The notes under the pieces were generated by a model. That model had not been told where the DNA came from. It did not search any database and saw only the letters and a list, made by a program, of their open reading frames with translations. Shown here in pieces: positions 16,963 through 26,295 of a DNA stretch of 64,000 bases. The DNA is from Tabrizicola sp. TH137 (GTDB lineage: Bacteria; Pseudomonadota; Alphaproteobacteria; Rhodobacterales; Rhodobacteraceae): the NCBI RefSeq assembly GCF_002855575.1, contig NZ_PKRQ01000002.1, positions 1 through 64,000 of the forward strand. Direction: 5' to 3'. The translations under genes were made by a program, and so were the position numbers. The first letter of the stretch is position 1, and each line of letters starts with the position of its first letter.

Positions 16963-18135
16963 ATGTCTGCTGCGCTTGCCAGAACCCTTGCCTGCCGAAC
17001 CACCCTGCTTGCCGCCTTGCTGTCGGGAACCGCCGTCCCGGTGCTGGCGCAAGAGGGCGATCCGATCGTGATCGGCTATGCCGCCGCGATGACCGGTCCC
17101 CTTGCCACCTATGACAGTGTTGACGGCGCGCGCTGCATGATCGACCGGCTGAACGAGGCGGGCGGCGTGCTGGGCCGTCCGCTTGCGCTGGAAGCGCGTG
17201 ATATGAAAAGCGATGCGGTCCTGTCGTCGGTCGTCGGGCAAGAGCTGATCGACATGGGTGTGTCGGCGATCATCGCGCCGCCCAGCGACGACACTGCGAT
17301 CCCGATTGCCGCGCTTGCCCTGCCTCTGAACATGGCGGTGATGACCGTGGGTTCGACCCAGGTGCAGTTCCCGATGGCTTCGCCTACGAATTCCTATCTT
17401 ACTGCCTTCGGCGACAACCTTTCGGCTGCGGCTTCGGCGCAATACGCCGCCGAACAGGGGCACAAGACCGTGGCGCTGATGATCAGCCGCGATTTCGGGT
17501 CCTATGGCATCGCGCTGCCGGAATACTGGGCGGATGCCTTTGAACATCACGGTGGCACCGTCGTGGGCCGGGTCAATTACAACATCGGCCTGTCCGACTA
17601 CAGCGCCCAGGTGGCCGAGGTGGCCGCGATGGACCCCAAGCCCGAGCTGATTGTCGGCGGTTTCATCAGCCCCGAAGCGGGCGTCATGCCGCGCCAGTTC
17701 GCCTCGGCGGGGATGGACGTGAAGTTCTTTGGCACCGACGGGTTCGATGACCCGAACCTTCTGCCCATTGCAGGGGACGCGGCCGACACCATCACCTTCG
17801 CGACGCATGGCTTTCCGTCGGAAGGGTCTGACCTGAAGGCGTTCTACGACGATTGCACCGCGCGGGGTTACACGGTGCAGAACATCTTCTTTGGGCTGGC
17901 GGGCGAGACGGTGCTGTTGCTGAAGGGCGCAATCGAACGCGCGGGCTCGGCTGATCCGGCGGCGATCAATGCGGCGCTGGCCGAGACCGAGAATTTCAAG
18001 GGCATAACCTCGGGCTCTATCTCCTACAAGGGCAGGGCCGGCGTTCCGTCGAAAGAGCTGACCATCGTGCAGATCCAGGACGGTGCCTTTGTCCCAGTGG
18101 CGAAGTTCGTCCCCGACTACATCCCCGCACCGTGA
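16963..18135 (+). CDS. LIV-type ABC transporter periplasmic substrate-binding protein
   Basis: About 390 residues with a Sec signal peptide (ALARTLACRTTLLAALLSG, cleavage after VLA). The Peripla_BP_6/LivK fold follows: VIGYAAAMTGPLATYD near the N-terminus and a receptor-type hinge (ELIVGGFISPEAGVMPRQ). I chose ATG 16963 because AGAAAGG lies upstream; ATG 16930 overlaps livG but would give an unusually long signal peptide. Family members bind branched-chain amino acids, amides, betaines or aromatic acids. The operon suggests the substrate of the BKACE pathway. Confidence 0.9.
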   Translation: MSAALARTLACRTTLLAALLSGTAVPVLAQEGDPIVIGYAAAMTGPLATYDSVDGARCMIDRLNEAGGVLGRPLALEARDMKSDAVLSSVVGQELIDMGVSAIIAPPSDDTAIPIAALALPLNMAVMTVGSTQVQFPMASPTNSYLTAFGDNLSAAASAQYAAEQGHKTVALMISRDFGSYGIALPEYWADAFEHHGGTVVGRVNYNIGLSDYSAQVAEVAAMDPKPELIVGGFISPEAGVMPRQFASAGMDVKFFGTDGFDDPNLLPIAGDAADTITFATHGFPSEGSDLKAFYDDCTARGYTVQNIFFGLAGETVLLLKGAIERAGSADPAAINAALAETENFKGITSGSISYKGRAGVPSKELTIVQIQDGAFVPVAKFVPDYIPAP

Positions 18136-18851
18136 TGCTGGAACTGGCCGACATCCAGGTCCGCTACGGCGCGACACAGGCCGTGCGCGGTGCCTCCCTG
18201 ACCGTCGGGAAGGGAGAGATCGTCTCGCTTCTCGGCGCGAACGGGGCGGGCAAGACCACGCTTGTTTCGGCGGCGGTCGGGATCATCCCGGTGGCGGGCG
18301 GGACGATCCGGTTCGAAGGGCGCGACATCACGCGCCTGCCGGCCGAAGCGGTGGTGGGCGTCGGCCTCACCCTGTGCCCGGAAGGCCGTCGCGTCTTTGC
18401 CGACCTGACGGTGCGGGAAAACCTGATCCTCGGCGCGGCCACCCGCCGCGACCGCGCCGGGGTCGAGGCCGATATCGACCGCTTTTTCGGGATGTTCCCC
18501 ATCCTGCGCGACCGCGCCGGGACCGAGGCGAAGACGCTGTCGGGGGGTGAACAGCAGATGCTGGCCATCGCCCGCGCCCTGATGTGCCGCCCGCGGCTTC
18601 TGATGCTGGATGAACCTTCCCTCGGCCTCGCGCCGCGGATCGTCGAGCAGATCTTCGAGCTTCTGGTGACGCTGAAGCAGGACGGGATGACCATCCTTCT
18701 GGTCGAACAGAACGCGACGGAGGCGCTGATGATCTCGGACCGGGCCTATGTGATGGCCAATGGCCGGATCGTGCATGGCGGCAAGGCGGCCGACCTGATC
18801 GGGTCGCAGGACGTGACGGATGCCTATCTGGGCGCCGCGGCGCACGGCTGA
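18135..18851 (+). CDS. livF: LIV-type ABC transporter ATP-binding protein LivF
   Basis: About 238 residues. Walker A is GANGAGKTT, signature LSGGEQQMLAIAR, Walker B LLMLDEPSLGLAP, and H-loop VEQNATEALMISD. CPEGRRVFADLTVREN is the LivF-specific segment after the Q-loop. The start is ATG 18135 (TGATG overlap with the binding-protein stop) or GTG 18132. The gene pairs with LivG in the heterodimeric ATPase. Confidence 0.93.
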   Translation: MLELADIQVRYGATQAVRGASLTVGKGEIVSLLGANGAGKTTLVSAAVGIIPVAGGTIRFEGRDITRLPAEAVVGVGLTLCPEGRRVFADLTVRENLILGAATRRDRAGVEADIDRFFGMFPILRDRAGTEAKTLSGGEQQMLAIARALMCRPRLLMLDEPSLGLAPRIVEQIFELLVTLKQDGMTILLVEQNATEALMISDRAYVMANGRIVHGGKAADLIGSQDVTDAYLGAAAHG

Positions 18852-18864
18852 AAGGAACGCAAGC

Positions 18865-19767
18865 ATGACCGAATACATCCTGCAACAGATGGTCAACGCG
18901 CTGGCCGTGGGCAGCGAATATGCGCTGTTGGCGCTGGGGCTGGCCATCGTCTATTCCATCGTCAATCTGGTGAACTTCGCCCATGGCGAGCTGATCACGG
19001 TATCCGGCTATGCGCTGTTCTTCTCGGCCGCCGTCTGGGTGCAGAATCCTTGGCTGCTGATCGCGCTTGCGGTCCTGTGTTCCACGCTGGCGGCCGCCGC
19101 GCTTGAACGCGTGGCCTTCCGGTCGATCCGCAATGCCTCGCTGAACACGGGGATGCTGACGGCCTTCGGCGTGTCGATCATCATCCAGAATGTCTTTGTC
19201 ATCTTCGTCGCGACCCGGCCCCGCGCCGTGCAGACCCCGGCCTTTCTGGCCGAGATCGTCACGATCGGCGGCCTGCGCTTTCCTGTCTTGCAGGTGGTCG
19301 AGACGCTGACGACGGCGGTGGCGATCCTTGCGCTGGTTGTCCTGTTGCGGTCCACGACCATCGGGCTGGCGATGCGGGCGGCGGCGCGGGATTTCACCAC
19401 GGTGCGGCTGATGGGGGTGCGGGCGAACCGGGTCATTCAGGTGGCCTTCCTGATTTCGGGCCTTCTGGCCGGGATCGCCGCTGTCTTCATCTTCAGCCGC
19501 CGGGGGGCTGTGGATCCCTTCATGGGGTTTGTTCCGGTGCTGAAGGCCTTTGTGGCCTGCGTGATCGGGGGCCTTGGGTCCTTGCCGGGGGCCGTGCTGG
19601 GCGGGCTTTTGCTGGGGATGTTCGAGGTCTTCTTGCAGGTCGTCCTGCCCGCCGATGCCGCGGCCTATCGCGATGCCATCGCCTTCTCGGTCGTGGGGTT
19701 GGTGCTGGTGCTTTATCCGCAGGGCCTTTTGGGCAAGCGCGTCGAACTGGGGGACAAGGAAGCATGA
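18865..19767 (+). CDS. livH: LIV-type ABC transporter permease LivH
   Basis: 300 residues with about eight TM segments. The segment YALLALGLAIVYSIVNLVNF followed by AHGEL is the LivH hallmark, and GGLGSLPGAVLGGLLLG is the conserved cytoplasmic loop that contacts the ATPase. The start ATG 18865 has AAAGGAA upstream. The stop overlaps the livM start by 4 bases. Confidence 0.94.
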   Translation: MTEYILQQMVNALAVGSEYALLALGLAIVYSIVNLVNFAHGELITVSGYALFFSAAVWVQNPWLLIALAVLCSTLAAAALERVAFRSIRNASLNTGMLTAFGVSIIIQNVFVIFVATRPRAVQTPAFLAEIVTIGGLRFPVLQVVETLTTAVAILALVVLLRSTTIGLAMRAAARDFTTVRLMGVRANRVIQVAFLISGLLAGIAAVFIFSRRGAVDPFMGFVPVLKAFVACVIGGLGSLPGAVLGGLLLGMFEVFLQVVLPADAAAYRDAIAFSVVGLVLVLYPQGLLGKRVELGDKEA

Positions 19768-20807
19768 TGCGGCATCTTGGACGAACCCTTGCCGTTTCGG
19801 CGCTGCCGGTGCTGTGCCTTCTGGCGCTGGCGGCCCTGATCCAGACCTTTGCCGAGCCGTTCCAGGTGCGGCTGGCCTATGCCTTCTTCATGAACCTGGT
19901 GCTGGCGCTGGGCTTGCAGGTGTTCATGGGCAATTCCGGCGTGGTCAGCTTTGGCCATCTGGGGTTCATGGGGGTGGCAAGCTATGCCGTTGCCATCCTG
20001 ACGATCCCGGTCGCGTTGAAGGCGACGATGATCCCCGATGCGCCCTTCGGTCTGGCCGGGGTGGAACTGTCGCCGCTGGTCGCCGCTCTCATCGCCTTTG
20101 CGCTGGTGCTGGTGCTGGCCTTCCTGTCGGGTTTCCTCGTCTCGCGCCTGTCGGGGGCGGCGGCTGAGATTTTCACGCTGGCGCTGCTGGTCATCGCCTA
20201 TGTGGTCTTCACCGCGTGGATTGATCTGACGCGGGGCCAGCGGTCGCTTTATGGCATCCCCGTCACTTCGGGCCTTGGCTTTGCGGCGGCGGTGGCCTGC
20301 GTGTCGGTCGTGGTGGCGCGGCTGTTCCGCGACAGCGACCTTGGCTTGCAACTGCGCGCCTCAAGCGAGGATACGCTGGCCGCCCGCGCCATGGGCGTGC
20401 ATATCGGGCGGCTGCGTCACATTGCCTGGGTGATCTCGGCGCTGATCGTGGGGGCGGCGGGCGTGCTGCACGCCACCTATCTGGGCGCCATCGGGCCGAA
20501 CAGCTTTTACTTCTCGCAGACCTTCCTTGTGATGGCGATGATCATCCTGGGTGGGATGCGGTCCGTCTCGGGGACGATCCTTGGGGTGCTGGCGATTTCC
20601 GTGGGCAACGAGATTGCGCGGACGCTGGAAAGCGGCCCGGTGGTGCTGGGCGTGGACCTGCCCGAGATGTTCGGCCTGACCGGGTTCTTCCTGGGCGCGG
20701 TGATCGTGGCCACGATGATCTGGCGGCGCGACGGCATCCTTGGCGACATCGAGTTCGAGACGCTGTTCCGCCGCCGCAAGGCCCCTTCGAAGGGCGGTGA
20801 GGCATGA
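19764..20807 (+). CDS. livM: LIV-type ABC transporter permease LivM
   Basis: 347 residues with about nine TM segments. NSGVVSFGHLGFMGVASYA is the conserved LivM N-terminal signature and GGMRSVSGTILGVLAIS the coupling loop. Compared with the family the C-terminus carries a short basic tail (FRRRKAPSKGGEA). ATGA overlaps exist at both ends (19764-19767 and 20804-20807), tying it to livH and to the dehydrogenase that follows. Confidence 0.94.
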   Translation: MMRHLGRTLAVSALPVLCLLALAALIQTFAEPFQVRLAYAFFMNLVLALGLQVFMGNSGVVSFGHLGFMGVASYAVAILTIPVALKATMIPDAPFGLAGVELSPLVAALIAFALVLVLAFLSGFLVSRLSGAAAEIFTLALLVIAYVVFTAWIDLTRGQRSLYGIPVTSGLGFAAAVACVSVVVARLFRDSDLGLQLRASSEDTLAARAMGVHIGRLRHIAWVISALIVGAAGVLHATYLGAIGPNSFYFSQTFLVMAMIILGGMRSVSGTILGVLAISVGNEIARTLESGPVVLGVDLPEMFGLTGFFLGAVIVATMIWRRDGILGDIEFETLFRRRKAPSKGGEA

Positions 20808-21733
20808 GCGCGAAGCCGAAGATCGCGCTGATCGGCGCGGGGCTGATCGGGCGAAGCTGGGCGCATCTCTTTGCCCGGGCGGGCCATCCGGTGGCGCTTT
20901 ATGACACCGATGCTGCCGCGCTGGATCGGGCCGACCACTGGCTGCGGGCGCAGGGTGAGCAGCCCGGATCGGTGGTGCTGACCGACGATCTGGCGGCGGC
21001 GCTGGCCGGGGCGGTGCATGTGCAGGAGAACGGCCCCGAACGGCTGGAGGTGAAGCAGGCGATCTATGCCGCCATTGCGCCCCACCTTGCGCCCGGCGCG
21101 GTGGTAGCAAGCTCGACCTCGGCGCTGGTGCCCGACGTCTTGTTCGAGGGGTGCGCCTTCCGCGACCGCGCGCTGGTGGCCCATCCGACCAATCCGCCGC
21201 ATCTTCTGCCTGCTGTCGAACTTGCCGCCTCGCGCTGGACGGCGGGAGAGGCGCTGGCGGAAACCCGGTCACTGATGCAGGCGGCGGGGCAGGACCCTCT
21301 GGTGTTGAAGCGGGTGCTGCCGGGCTTTGTCGTCAACCGCTTGCAGGCGGCGCTGGTGAACGAGGCGCTGGCGCTGGTGGAACAGGGCGTGGCCGATCCC
21401 GAGGATATCGACATCGCCGTGCGGTCGGGTCTTGGGCTGCGCTGGGCCTTCATCGGCCCGTTCGAGACGATGGACCTGAACGCGGCGGGCGGCTTTGGCC
21501 AATATGCGCAGGTCTTCGGTGGCATGTTCGCGGCGCTGCGTCAGGACATGGCCGCCCGCGTGCCCGACCCATGGGCTGGCGATGCGCCCGCAGAGGTTGC
21601 CGCCAGCCGCCGCGCAACCCTGCCGATGGGGGCGCATGCCGCCCGCCAGGCCTGGCGCGATGCGCAGGTGCTGCGGCTGCGCCAGTTGAAGGACACCCCC
21701 ATTCCCACCTTCCCGAAAGGATCCCCGCAATGA
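20804..21733 (+). CDS. 3-hydroxyacyl-CoA dehydrogenase family (carnitine dehydrogenase / lambda-crystallin-like)
   Basis: 309 residues. The NAD loop is IALIGAGLIGRSWAHLFARA, and Asp34 (ALYDTD) favours NAD over NADP. The catalytic region is VASSTSALVP with His127 and Glu139 in VAHPTNPPHLLPAVEL. This pattern is closest to L-carnitine 3-dehydrogenase and L-gulonate 3-dehydrogenase, which act on free 3-hydroxy acids. At 309 residues it lacks the thioesterase domain that some carnitine dehydrogenases carry. Its gene overlaps the BKACE gene by 4 bases, so the 3-keto acid it makes is probably the BKACE substrate. Confidence 0.88.
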   Translation: MSAKPKIALIGAGLIGRSWAHLFARAGHPVALYDTDAAALDRADHWLRAQGEQPGSVVLTDDLAAALAGAVHVQENGPERLEVKQAIYAAIAPHLAPGAVVASSTSALVPDVLFEGCAFRDRALVAHPTNPPHLLPAVELAASRWTAGEALAETRSLMQAAGQDPLVLKRVLPGFVVNRLQAALVNEALALVEQGVADPEDIDIAVRSGLGLRWAFIGPFETMDLNAAGGFGQYAQVFGGMFAALRQDMAARVPDPWAGDAPAEVAASRRATLPMGAHAARQAWRDAQVLRLRQLKDTPIPTFPKGSPQ

Positions 21734-22710
21734 CCCGCATCGACCAGACGGTCAGCCCGACCCGCGCGCGACCGGTGGGCCGCAAGGTGATCATCACCTG
21801 CGCGGTGACGGGGTCGATCCACACCCCCACGATGTCGCCCCATCTGCCGATCACGCCGGATGAGATCGCCACCAGCGCGATTGCGGCGGCAAAGGCGGGG
21901 GCGTCCATCCTGCATCTGCATGCCCGCGATCCGCTTGACGGTCGGCCGACCCCCGACCCAGAGGTGTTCCGCGCCTTCCTGCCGCAGATCCATGACGCGA
22001 CCGATGCCGTGATCAACATCACCACCGGCGGCGGGCACAACATGACGGTGCAGGACCGGCTGGCCGCGCCGCTGGCCTTCCGGCCAGAGATGTGTTCGCT
22101 GAACATGGGGTCGATGAACTTTGGGCTTTTCCCGCTGAAGGACCGCTATCCGACCTGGAAGCACAATTGGGAACCCGATTACCTTGAGAACTCGCGCGAT
22201 TTCATTTTCCGCAACACGTTCAAGGACATCGAATACATTCTGAAGCATCTGGGCGAAGATTGCGGCACCCGGTTCGAGTTCGAATGCTATGACGTCGGCC
22301 ACCTCTATACGCTGGCGCATTTCCTGGACCGGGGTCTGGTGAAGGCACCGCTGTTCATCCAGACCATCTTTGGCATTCTGGGTGGTATCGGGGCCGATCC
22401 GCAGCACTTGATGCATATGCGCGAAACGGCGGACCGGCTGTTCGGCGATGCCTATCAATGGTCGATCCTCGCTGCCGGGCGGCACCAGATGGGCCTGTGC
22501 ACCATGGGTGCCATCATGGGTGGCAACGTGCGCGTCGGGCTGGAGGACAGCCTGTATCTGGGCAAGGGGCAGTTGGCGGAGAGCAATGCAGCCCAGGTGG
22601 CCCGCATCCGCACCATCCTGAGCGAACTGTCTCTGGAGGTCGCCACCCCCGCAGAGACCCGCGCGCTTCTGGACCTGAAGGGCGCGGCGGATACGGCGCT
22701 GAACGGATGA
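21730..22710 (+). CDS. Beta-keto acid cleavage enzyme (BKACE, DUF849)
   Basis: 326 residues, TIM-barrel of the 3-keto-5-aminohexanoate cleavage enzyme family. The zinc ligands are His62 and His64 in ILHLHARDP, with a Glu in RFEFECYDVGH. TTGGGHNMT and AAGRHQMGLCTMGAIMGGNV are family-specific active-site segments. These enzymes condense a beta-keto acid with acetyl-CoA and release acetoacetate plus a new acyl-CoA. The enzyme lies between a 3-hydroxy acid dehydrogenase and acetoacetyl-CoA synthetase, which fits this reaction exactly. The side-chain specificity (dehydrocarnitine, 3-keto-5-aminohexanoate or other) cannot be read with certainty. Confidence 0.92.
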   Translation: MTRIDQTVSPTRARPVGRKVIITCAVTGSIHTPTMSPHLPITPDEIATSAIAAAKAGASILHLHARDPLDGRPTPDPEVFRAFLPQIHDATDAVINITTGGGHNMTVQDRLAAPLAFRPEMCSLNMGSMNFGLFPLKDRYPTWKHNWEPDYLENSRDFIFRNTFKDIEYILKHLGEDCGTRFEFECYDVGHLYTLAHFLDRGLVKAPLFIQTIFGILGGIGADPQHLMHMRETADRLFGDAYQWSILAAGRHQMGLCTMGAIMGGNVRVGLEDSLYLGKGQLAESNAAQVARIRTILSELSLEVATPAETRALLDLKGAADTALNG

Positions 22711-24665
22711 CCGTCATGGCCCCGACCCTTGCCGCCGGTACCGATGGCCCGCTCTGGTCGCCCGCCCCGGCGCGGGCGGCGGGGACGGCGCTGGCGCGGT
22801 TCGCTGCCCGCGCGGGGGCCGTCGCGGGGCGTGACCTGTCGCGTTACGCCGACTTGCACCGCTGGTCAGTCACCGATCTGGCCGGGTTCTGGGGCTTGAT
22901 GTGGGACTTTGCCGATCTGCCCGGTGACAGGCCTGGCCCCGTATTCGTCCCCGATGCGACCCTGACCGCGGCGCGGTTCTTTCCCGAGGCGCGGCTCAGT
23001 TTTGCTGAAGCCTGCCTGCGGGGGCCGGACGGGGACGAGGTCATCGTCTGGCGGTCCGAGGCGGGTGAGGAACGCCGCCTGACGCGGGGCGATCTGCGTG
23101 CCATGGTTGCCCGGTTGCAGCGCTTCCTGCGGGCCGAAGGGGTGGTGCCCGGTGACCGCGTTGCGGCCCTTCTGCCCAACACGCCCGAGGCGGTGGCCCT
23201 GATGCTGGCCTGTGCGGCGACGGGGGCGGTCTGGGTCGGCTGCGCGCCCGAATTCGGCGCGCCGGCCGTGCTGGACCGGTTTGGCCAGGTCGCGCCGAAG
23301 ATCCTGTTCGTGGCGGGCCAGTACCACCACGGCGGCAAGCGCTTTGACCTGACCGACAAGGCGCGCGCGGTGACAGAGGGCCTTCCCGGCCTGACGCGGG
23401 TGGTGCAGGTGGGCGGCGGGCCTGCCATCGCGGATGCGCTGCCCATGGAGGACGCGCTGGTCGGGGCAGGGGCCCCGGTGCCCGATTTCCCGCGCCTGCC
23501 TTTCGATCATCCGCTCTGCGTGATGTTCTCCTCCGGCACCACGGGCAAGCCCAAGGCGATCATCCATCGGGCGGGCGGGGTGCTGCTGCAACACCTCAAG
23601 GAACACCGCCTGCATTGCGATATCGGACCGGGTGACCGGGTGTTCCAGTATTCCACCATAAGCTGGATGATGTGGAACTGGCATGTCTCGGCGCTGGCCA
23701 GCGGGGCGACGCTTTTGCTGTTCGACGGGGCGGCGATGTATCCGCAGGCGACCTCGCTCTTGGACTATGCGGAAGACGAGGGGGCCACCCATTTCGGCAC
23801 TTCGGCGGGCTGGCTGGATGCGCTGCGGCGGTCGGGCGCGCGACCCATCGACACGCATGACCTGTCGGCTTTGCGCTGCATCACCTCGACCGGGTCGCCC
23901 CTGTCGGCGGAAGGGTTCCGCCATGTGCATCAGGCGGTGAAGGCGGATGTCCATCTCGCCTCGATCTCGGGCGGGACGGATATCCTGTCGTGCTTTGTCC
24001 TTGGGGTGCCGACCGATCCGGTTCATGCCGGAGAGATCCAGGCCCCCGGCCTTGGCATGGCGGTCGATGTCGTCGATGCCGCGGGCCAGCCCGCCCGGCG
24101 CGGTGATCTGGTCTGCCGCCAGCCCTTTCCGTCGATGCCGCTGGGATTCTGGAATGACCCGGATGGCGCGCGCTACCATGCCAGCTATTTCGCGCGGTTT
24201 CCCGGTCTCTGGCATCACGGGGATGACGCCGAGGTCACCCCGACCGGCGGCATCGTGATCCATGGCCGGTCCGACACCACGCTGAACCCCGCCGGCGTGC
24301 GGATCGGGACGGCGGAAATCTATGGCCCGCTGGCAGGCATCCCGGAGATCAGCGAAGCGGCCTGCATCGGGCAGGACTGGCAGGGCGACAGCCGGATCGT
24401 GCTGTTCCTGCGGCTTGCAGCGGGGCAGGCCCTGACGCCCGAGCTTGAGGCGCGCATCCGCGCCACCCTGCGCCGCGAGGCCAGCCCCCGGCATGTGCCC
24501 GCCCGCATCCTGGCCGTGCCGGATCTGCCGCGCACCGTATCGGGCAAGATCAGCGAAACCGCAATCGCAAGGGTCGTGAATGGCCGCAGCGCCGGCAATG
24601 CCGATGCGCTGGCCAATCCAGAAAGCCTGACCCATTTCCGCGACCTTTCCGCCTTGCAGACCTGA
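22707..24665 (+). CDS. aacS: Acetoacetyl-CoA synthetase
   Basis: 652 residues, the usual AacS length. The adenylate-forming core is MFSSGTTGKPKAIIH, with HHGDDAEVTPTGGIVIHGRS and NPAGVRIGTAEIY downstream; the catalytic Lys near the C-terminus is in TVSGKISETAI. The N-terminus (FWGLMWDFADLPGDRPGPVF) is the AacS-specific extension. The enzyme activates acetoacetate, the product of BKACE, to acetoacetyl-CoA for thiolysis. The start ATG 22707 overlaps the BKACE stop (ATGA). Confidence 0.92.
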   Translation: MTVMAPTLAAGTDGPLWSPAPARAAGTALARFAARAGAVAGRDLSRYADLHRWSVTDLAGFWGLMWDFADLPGDRPGPVFVPDATLTAARFFPEARLSFAEACLRGPDGDEVIVWRSEAGEERRLTRGDLRAMVARLQRFLRAEGVVPGDRVAALLPNTPEAVALMLACAATGAVWVGCAPEFGAPAVLDRFGQVAPKILFVAGQYHHGGKRFDLTDKARAVTEGLPGLTRVVQVGGGPAIADALPMEDALVGAGAPVPDFPRLPFDHPLCVMFSSGTTGKPKAIIHRAGGVLLQHLKEHRLHCDIGPGDRVFQYSTISWMMWNWHVSALASGATLLLFDGAAMYPQATSLLDYAEDEGATHFGTSAGWLDALRRSGARPIDTHDLSALRCITSTGSPLSAEGFRHVHQAVKADVHLASISGGTDILSCFVLGVPTDPVHAGEIQAPGLGMAVDVVDAAGQPARRGDLVCRQPFPSMPLGFWNDPDGARYHASYFARFPGLWHHGDDAEVTPTGGIVIHGRSDTTLNPAGVRIGTAEIYGPLAGIPEISEAACIGQDWQGDSRIVLFLRLAAGQALTPELEARIRATLRREASPRHVPARILAVPDLPRTVSGKISETAIARVVNGRSAGNADALANPESLTHFRDLSALQT

Positions 24666-24690
24666 CCCAAAGCCAACACGGGAGACAGAC

Positions 24691-26175
24691 ATGAACAAGC
24701 ACCTGACCTGGCATGACCGCGCCAAGGGATTGACCTTTCAGACCAAGGCCTTCATCGGCGGCAAGCTGGTGGATGCGGCGTCTGGCAAGACCTTCGACAG
24801 CGTCAACCCCGCCACCAATGCCCGCCTTGCCGCCGTCGCCGAATGCGATGTCGAGGATGCGAACCGTGCCGTGGCTGCCGCGCGCCGCGCCTTCGACAGT
24901 GGCGTGTGGTCACGCTGCGCGCCGGGTGAGCGGAAGGCCGTGCTCTTGCGCCTTGCGGACCTGATCCGCGCCAATCTTGAAGACCTCGCGCTGATGGAGT
25001 CGCTGGATACCGGCAAACCGATCACCAACGCGCTGACGGCCGATATCCCGCTGTCGGCGGACACGATCCAGTGGTTCGCCGAGGCCATCGACAAGGTCTA
25101 TGACGAGATCGCCCCCGCCGGACCCGGCAATCTGGCCCTGATCAAGCGCGATGCGCTGGGCGTGGTGGCCTGCGTGGTGCCGTGGAACTATCCGCTGATG
25201 ATGGCCTGCTGGAAGATCGCGCCCGCGCTGGCCGCGGGCAATTCGGTGGTGCTGAAGCCGGCCGAACAATCGCCCCTGACCGCGCTGCGCCTGGCCGAAC
25301 TGGCCGCCGAGGCGGGGCTGCCGGAGGGTGTGCTGAACGTGCTGCCGGGCTATGGCGAGACGGTGGGGCAGGCGCTGGGCCGACATATGGATGTGGATTG
25401 CCTTGCCTTCACCGGATCGACCGAGGTGGGCAAGTATTTCCTGAAATACTCGGCCGAAAGCAACATGAAGCCTGCCTGGCTGGAATGTGGCGGCAAGAGC
25501 CCCAACCTGATCTTTGCCGATTGCGACGACCTTGAGGCCGCCGCCGATGCTGCTGCCTTTGGCATCTGGTATGATCAAGGCGAGGTCTGCACCGCCAACT
25601 CGCGCCTTCTGGTGGAGGAGAGCATCAAGGACCGCTTTGTCGATCTGCTCAAGGCCCGCGCGCAGAACTGGCAGCCGGGCGATCCGCTGAACCCCGCCAC
25701 GCCGATGGGAGCCATCGTGGAGGCGCGCCAGACCGACCGCATCCTGTCCTATATCGAAAAGGGCAAGGCCTCGGCCCGGCTGGTGGCGGGCGGTGAACAG
25801 AAGACCATCGGCGGATCGTCCAACTTCGTCACGCCCACAATCTTTGACGGGGTGTCGAACGACATGACCATCGCGCAAGAGGAAATCTTTGGCCCCGTCC
25901 TGTCGGTGATGACCTTCAAGACCGAGGAAGAGGCCGTGCGCATCGCCAATTCGTCGATCTATGGGCTGGCGGCCTCGGTCTGGTCGAACAACCTCAAGCG
26001 CGTGATGCGGCTGTCGGACAGCATTCATGTCGGCACCCTGTCGGTGAACTGCATGGATGCGGCGGGGAACATCGTGCCTTTCGGCGGGTTCAAGCAATCG
26101 GGCATCGGACGCGACCAGTCGCTTCATGCCTTTGACAAGTATACCAATCTCAAGACCGTCTGGATCAAGTTCTAA
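24691..26175 (+). CDS. NAD-dependent aldehyde dehydrogenase, PuuC-like
   Basis: 494 residues. The general-base Glu is in AWLECGGKSPN and the catalytic Cys in YDQGEVCTANSRLL. The N-terminus (LTWHDRAKGLTFQTKAFIGG) and the C-terminus (DKYTNLKTVWIKF) both match the PuuC group that oxidises gamma-glutamylaminobutyraldehyde and other amino-aldehydes. It may oxidise the aldehyde formed by the GMC enzyme or by the divergent aminotransferase. A 25-bp gap separates it from aacS, with GGGAGA upstream of the start. Confidence 0.92.
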   Translation: MNKHLTWHDRAKGLTFQTKAFIGGKLVDAASGKTFDSVNPATNARLAAVAECDVEDANRAVAAARRAFDSGVWSRCAPGERKAVLLRLADLIRANLEDLALMESLDTGKPITNALTADIPLSADTIQWFAEAIDKVYDEIAPAGPGNLALIKRDALGVVACVVPWNYPLMMACWKIAPALAAGNSVVLKPAEQSPLTALRLAELAAEAGLPEGVLNVLPGYGETVGQALGRHMDVDCLAFTGSTEVGKYFLKYSAESNMKPAWLECGGKSPNLIFADCDDLEAAADAAAFGIWYDQGEVCTANSRLLVEESIKDRFVDLLKARAQNWQPGDPLNPATPMGAIVEARQTDRILSYIEKGKASARLVAGGEQKTIGGSSNFVTPTIFDGVSNDMTIAQEEIFGPVLSVMTFKTEEEAVRIANSSIYGLAASVWSNNLKRVMRLSDSIHVGTLSVNCMDAAGNIVPFGGFKQSGIGRDQSLHAFDKYTNLKTVWIKF

Positions 26176-26185
26176 GCGTCGGGAC

Positions 26186-26215
26186 GGCGGGCGGACGCAT
26201 CAGCTTGCGCCCGCC
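26186..26215 (+). other. GC-rich hairpin between aldehyde dehydrogenase and GntR genes
   Basis: GGCGGGCG (26186-26193) pairs with CGCCCGCC (26208-26215) across a 14-base loop. No T run follows, so it is not a classical terminator; it may lower readthrough into the regulator gene or protect the upstream mRNA. Confidence 0.4.
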
Positions 26216-26295
26216 CGGCTCATGCAACAGACTGATCGGGCATCGTCTTGCGGTTGCAGGCCCCGGCTGCCCCAGGAAAGAGAACGACACAGGCC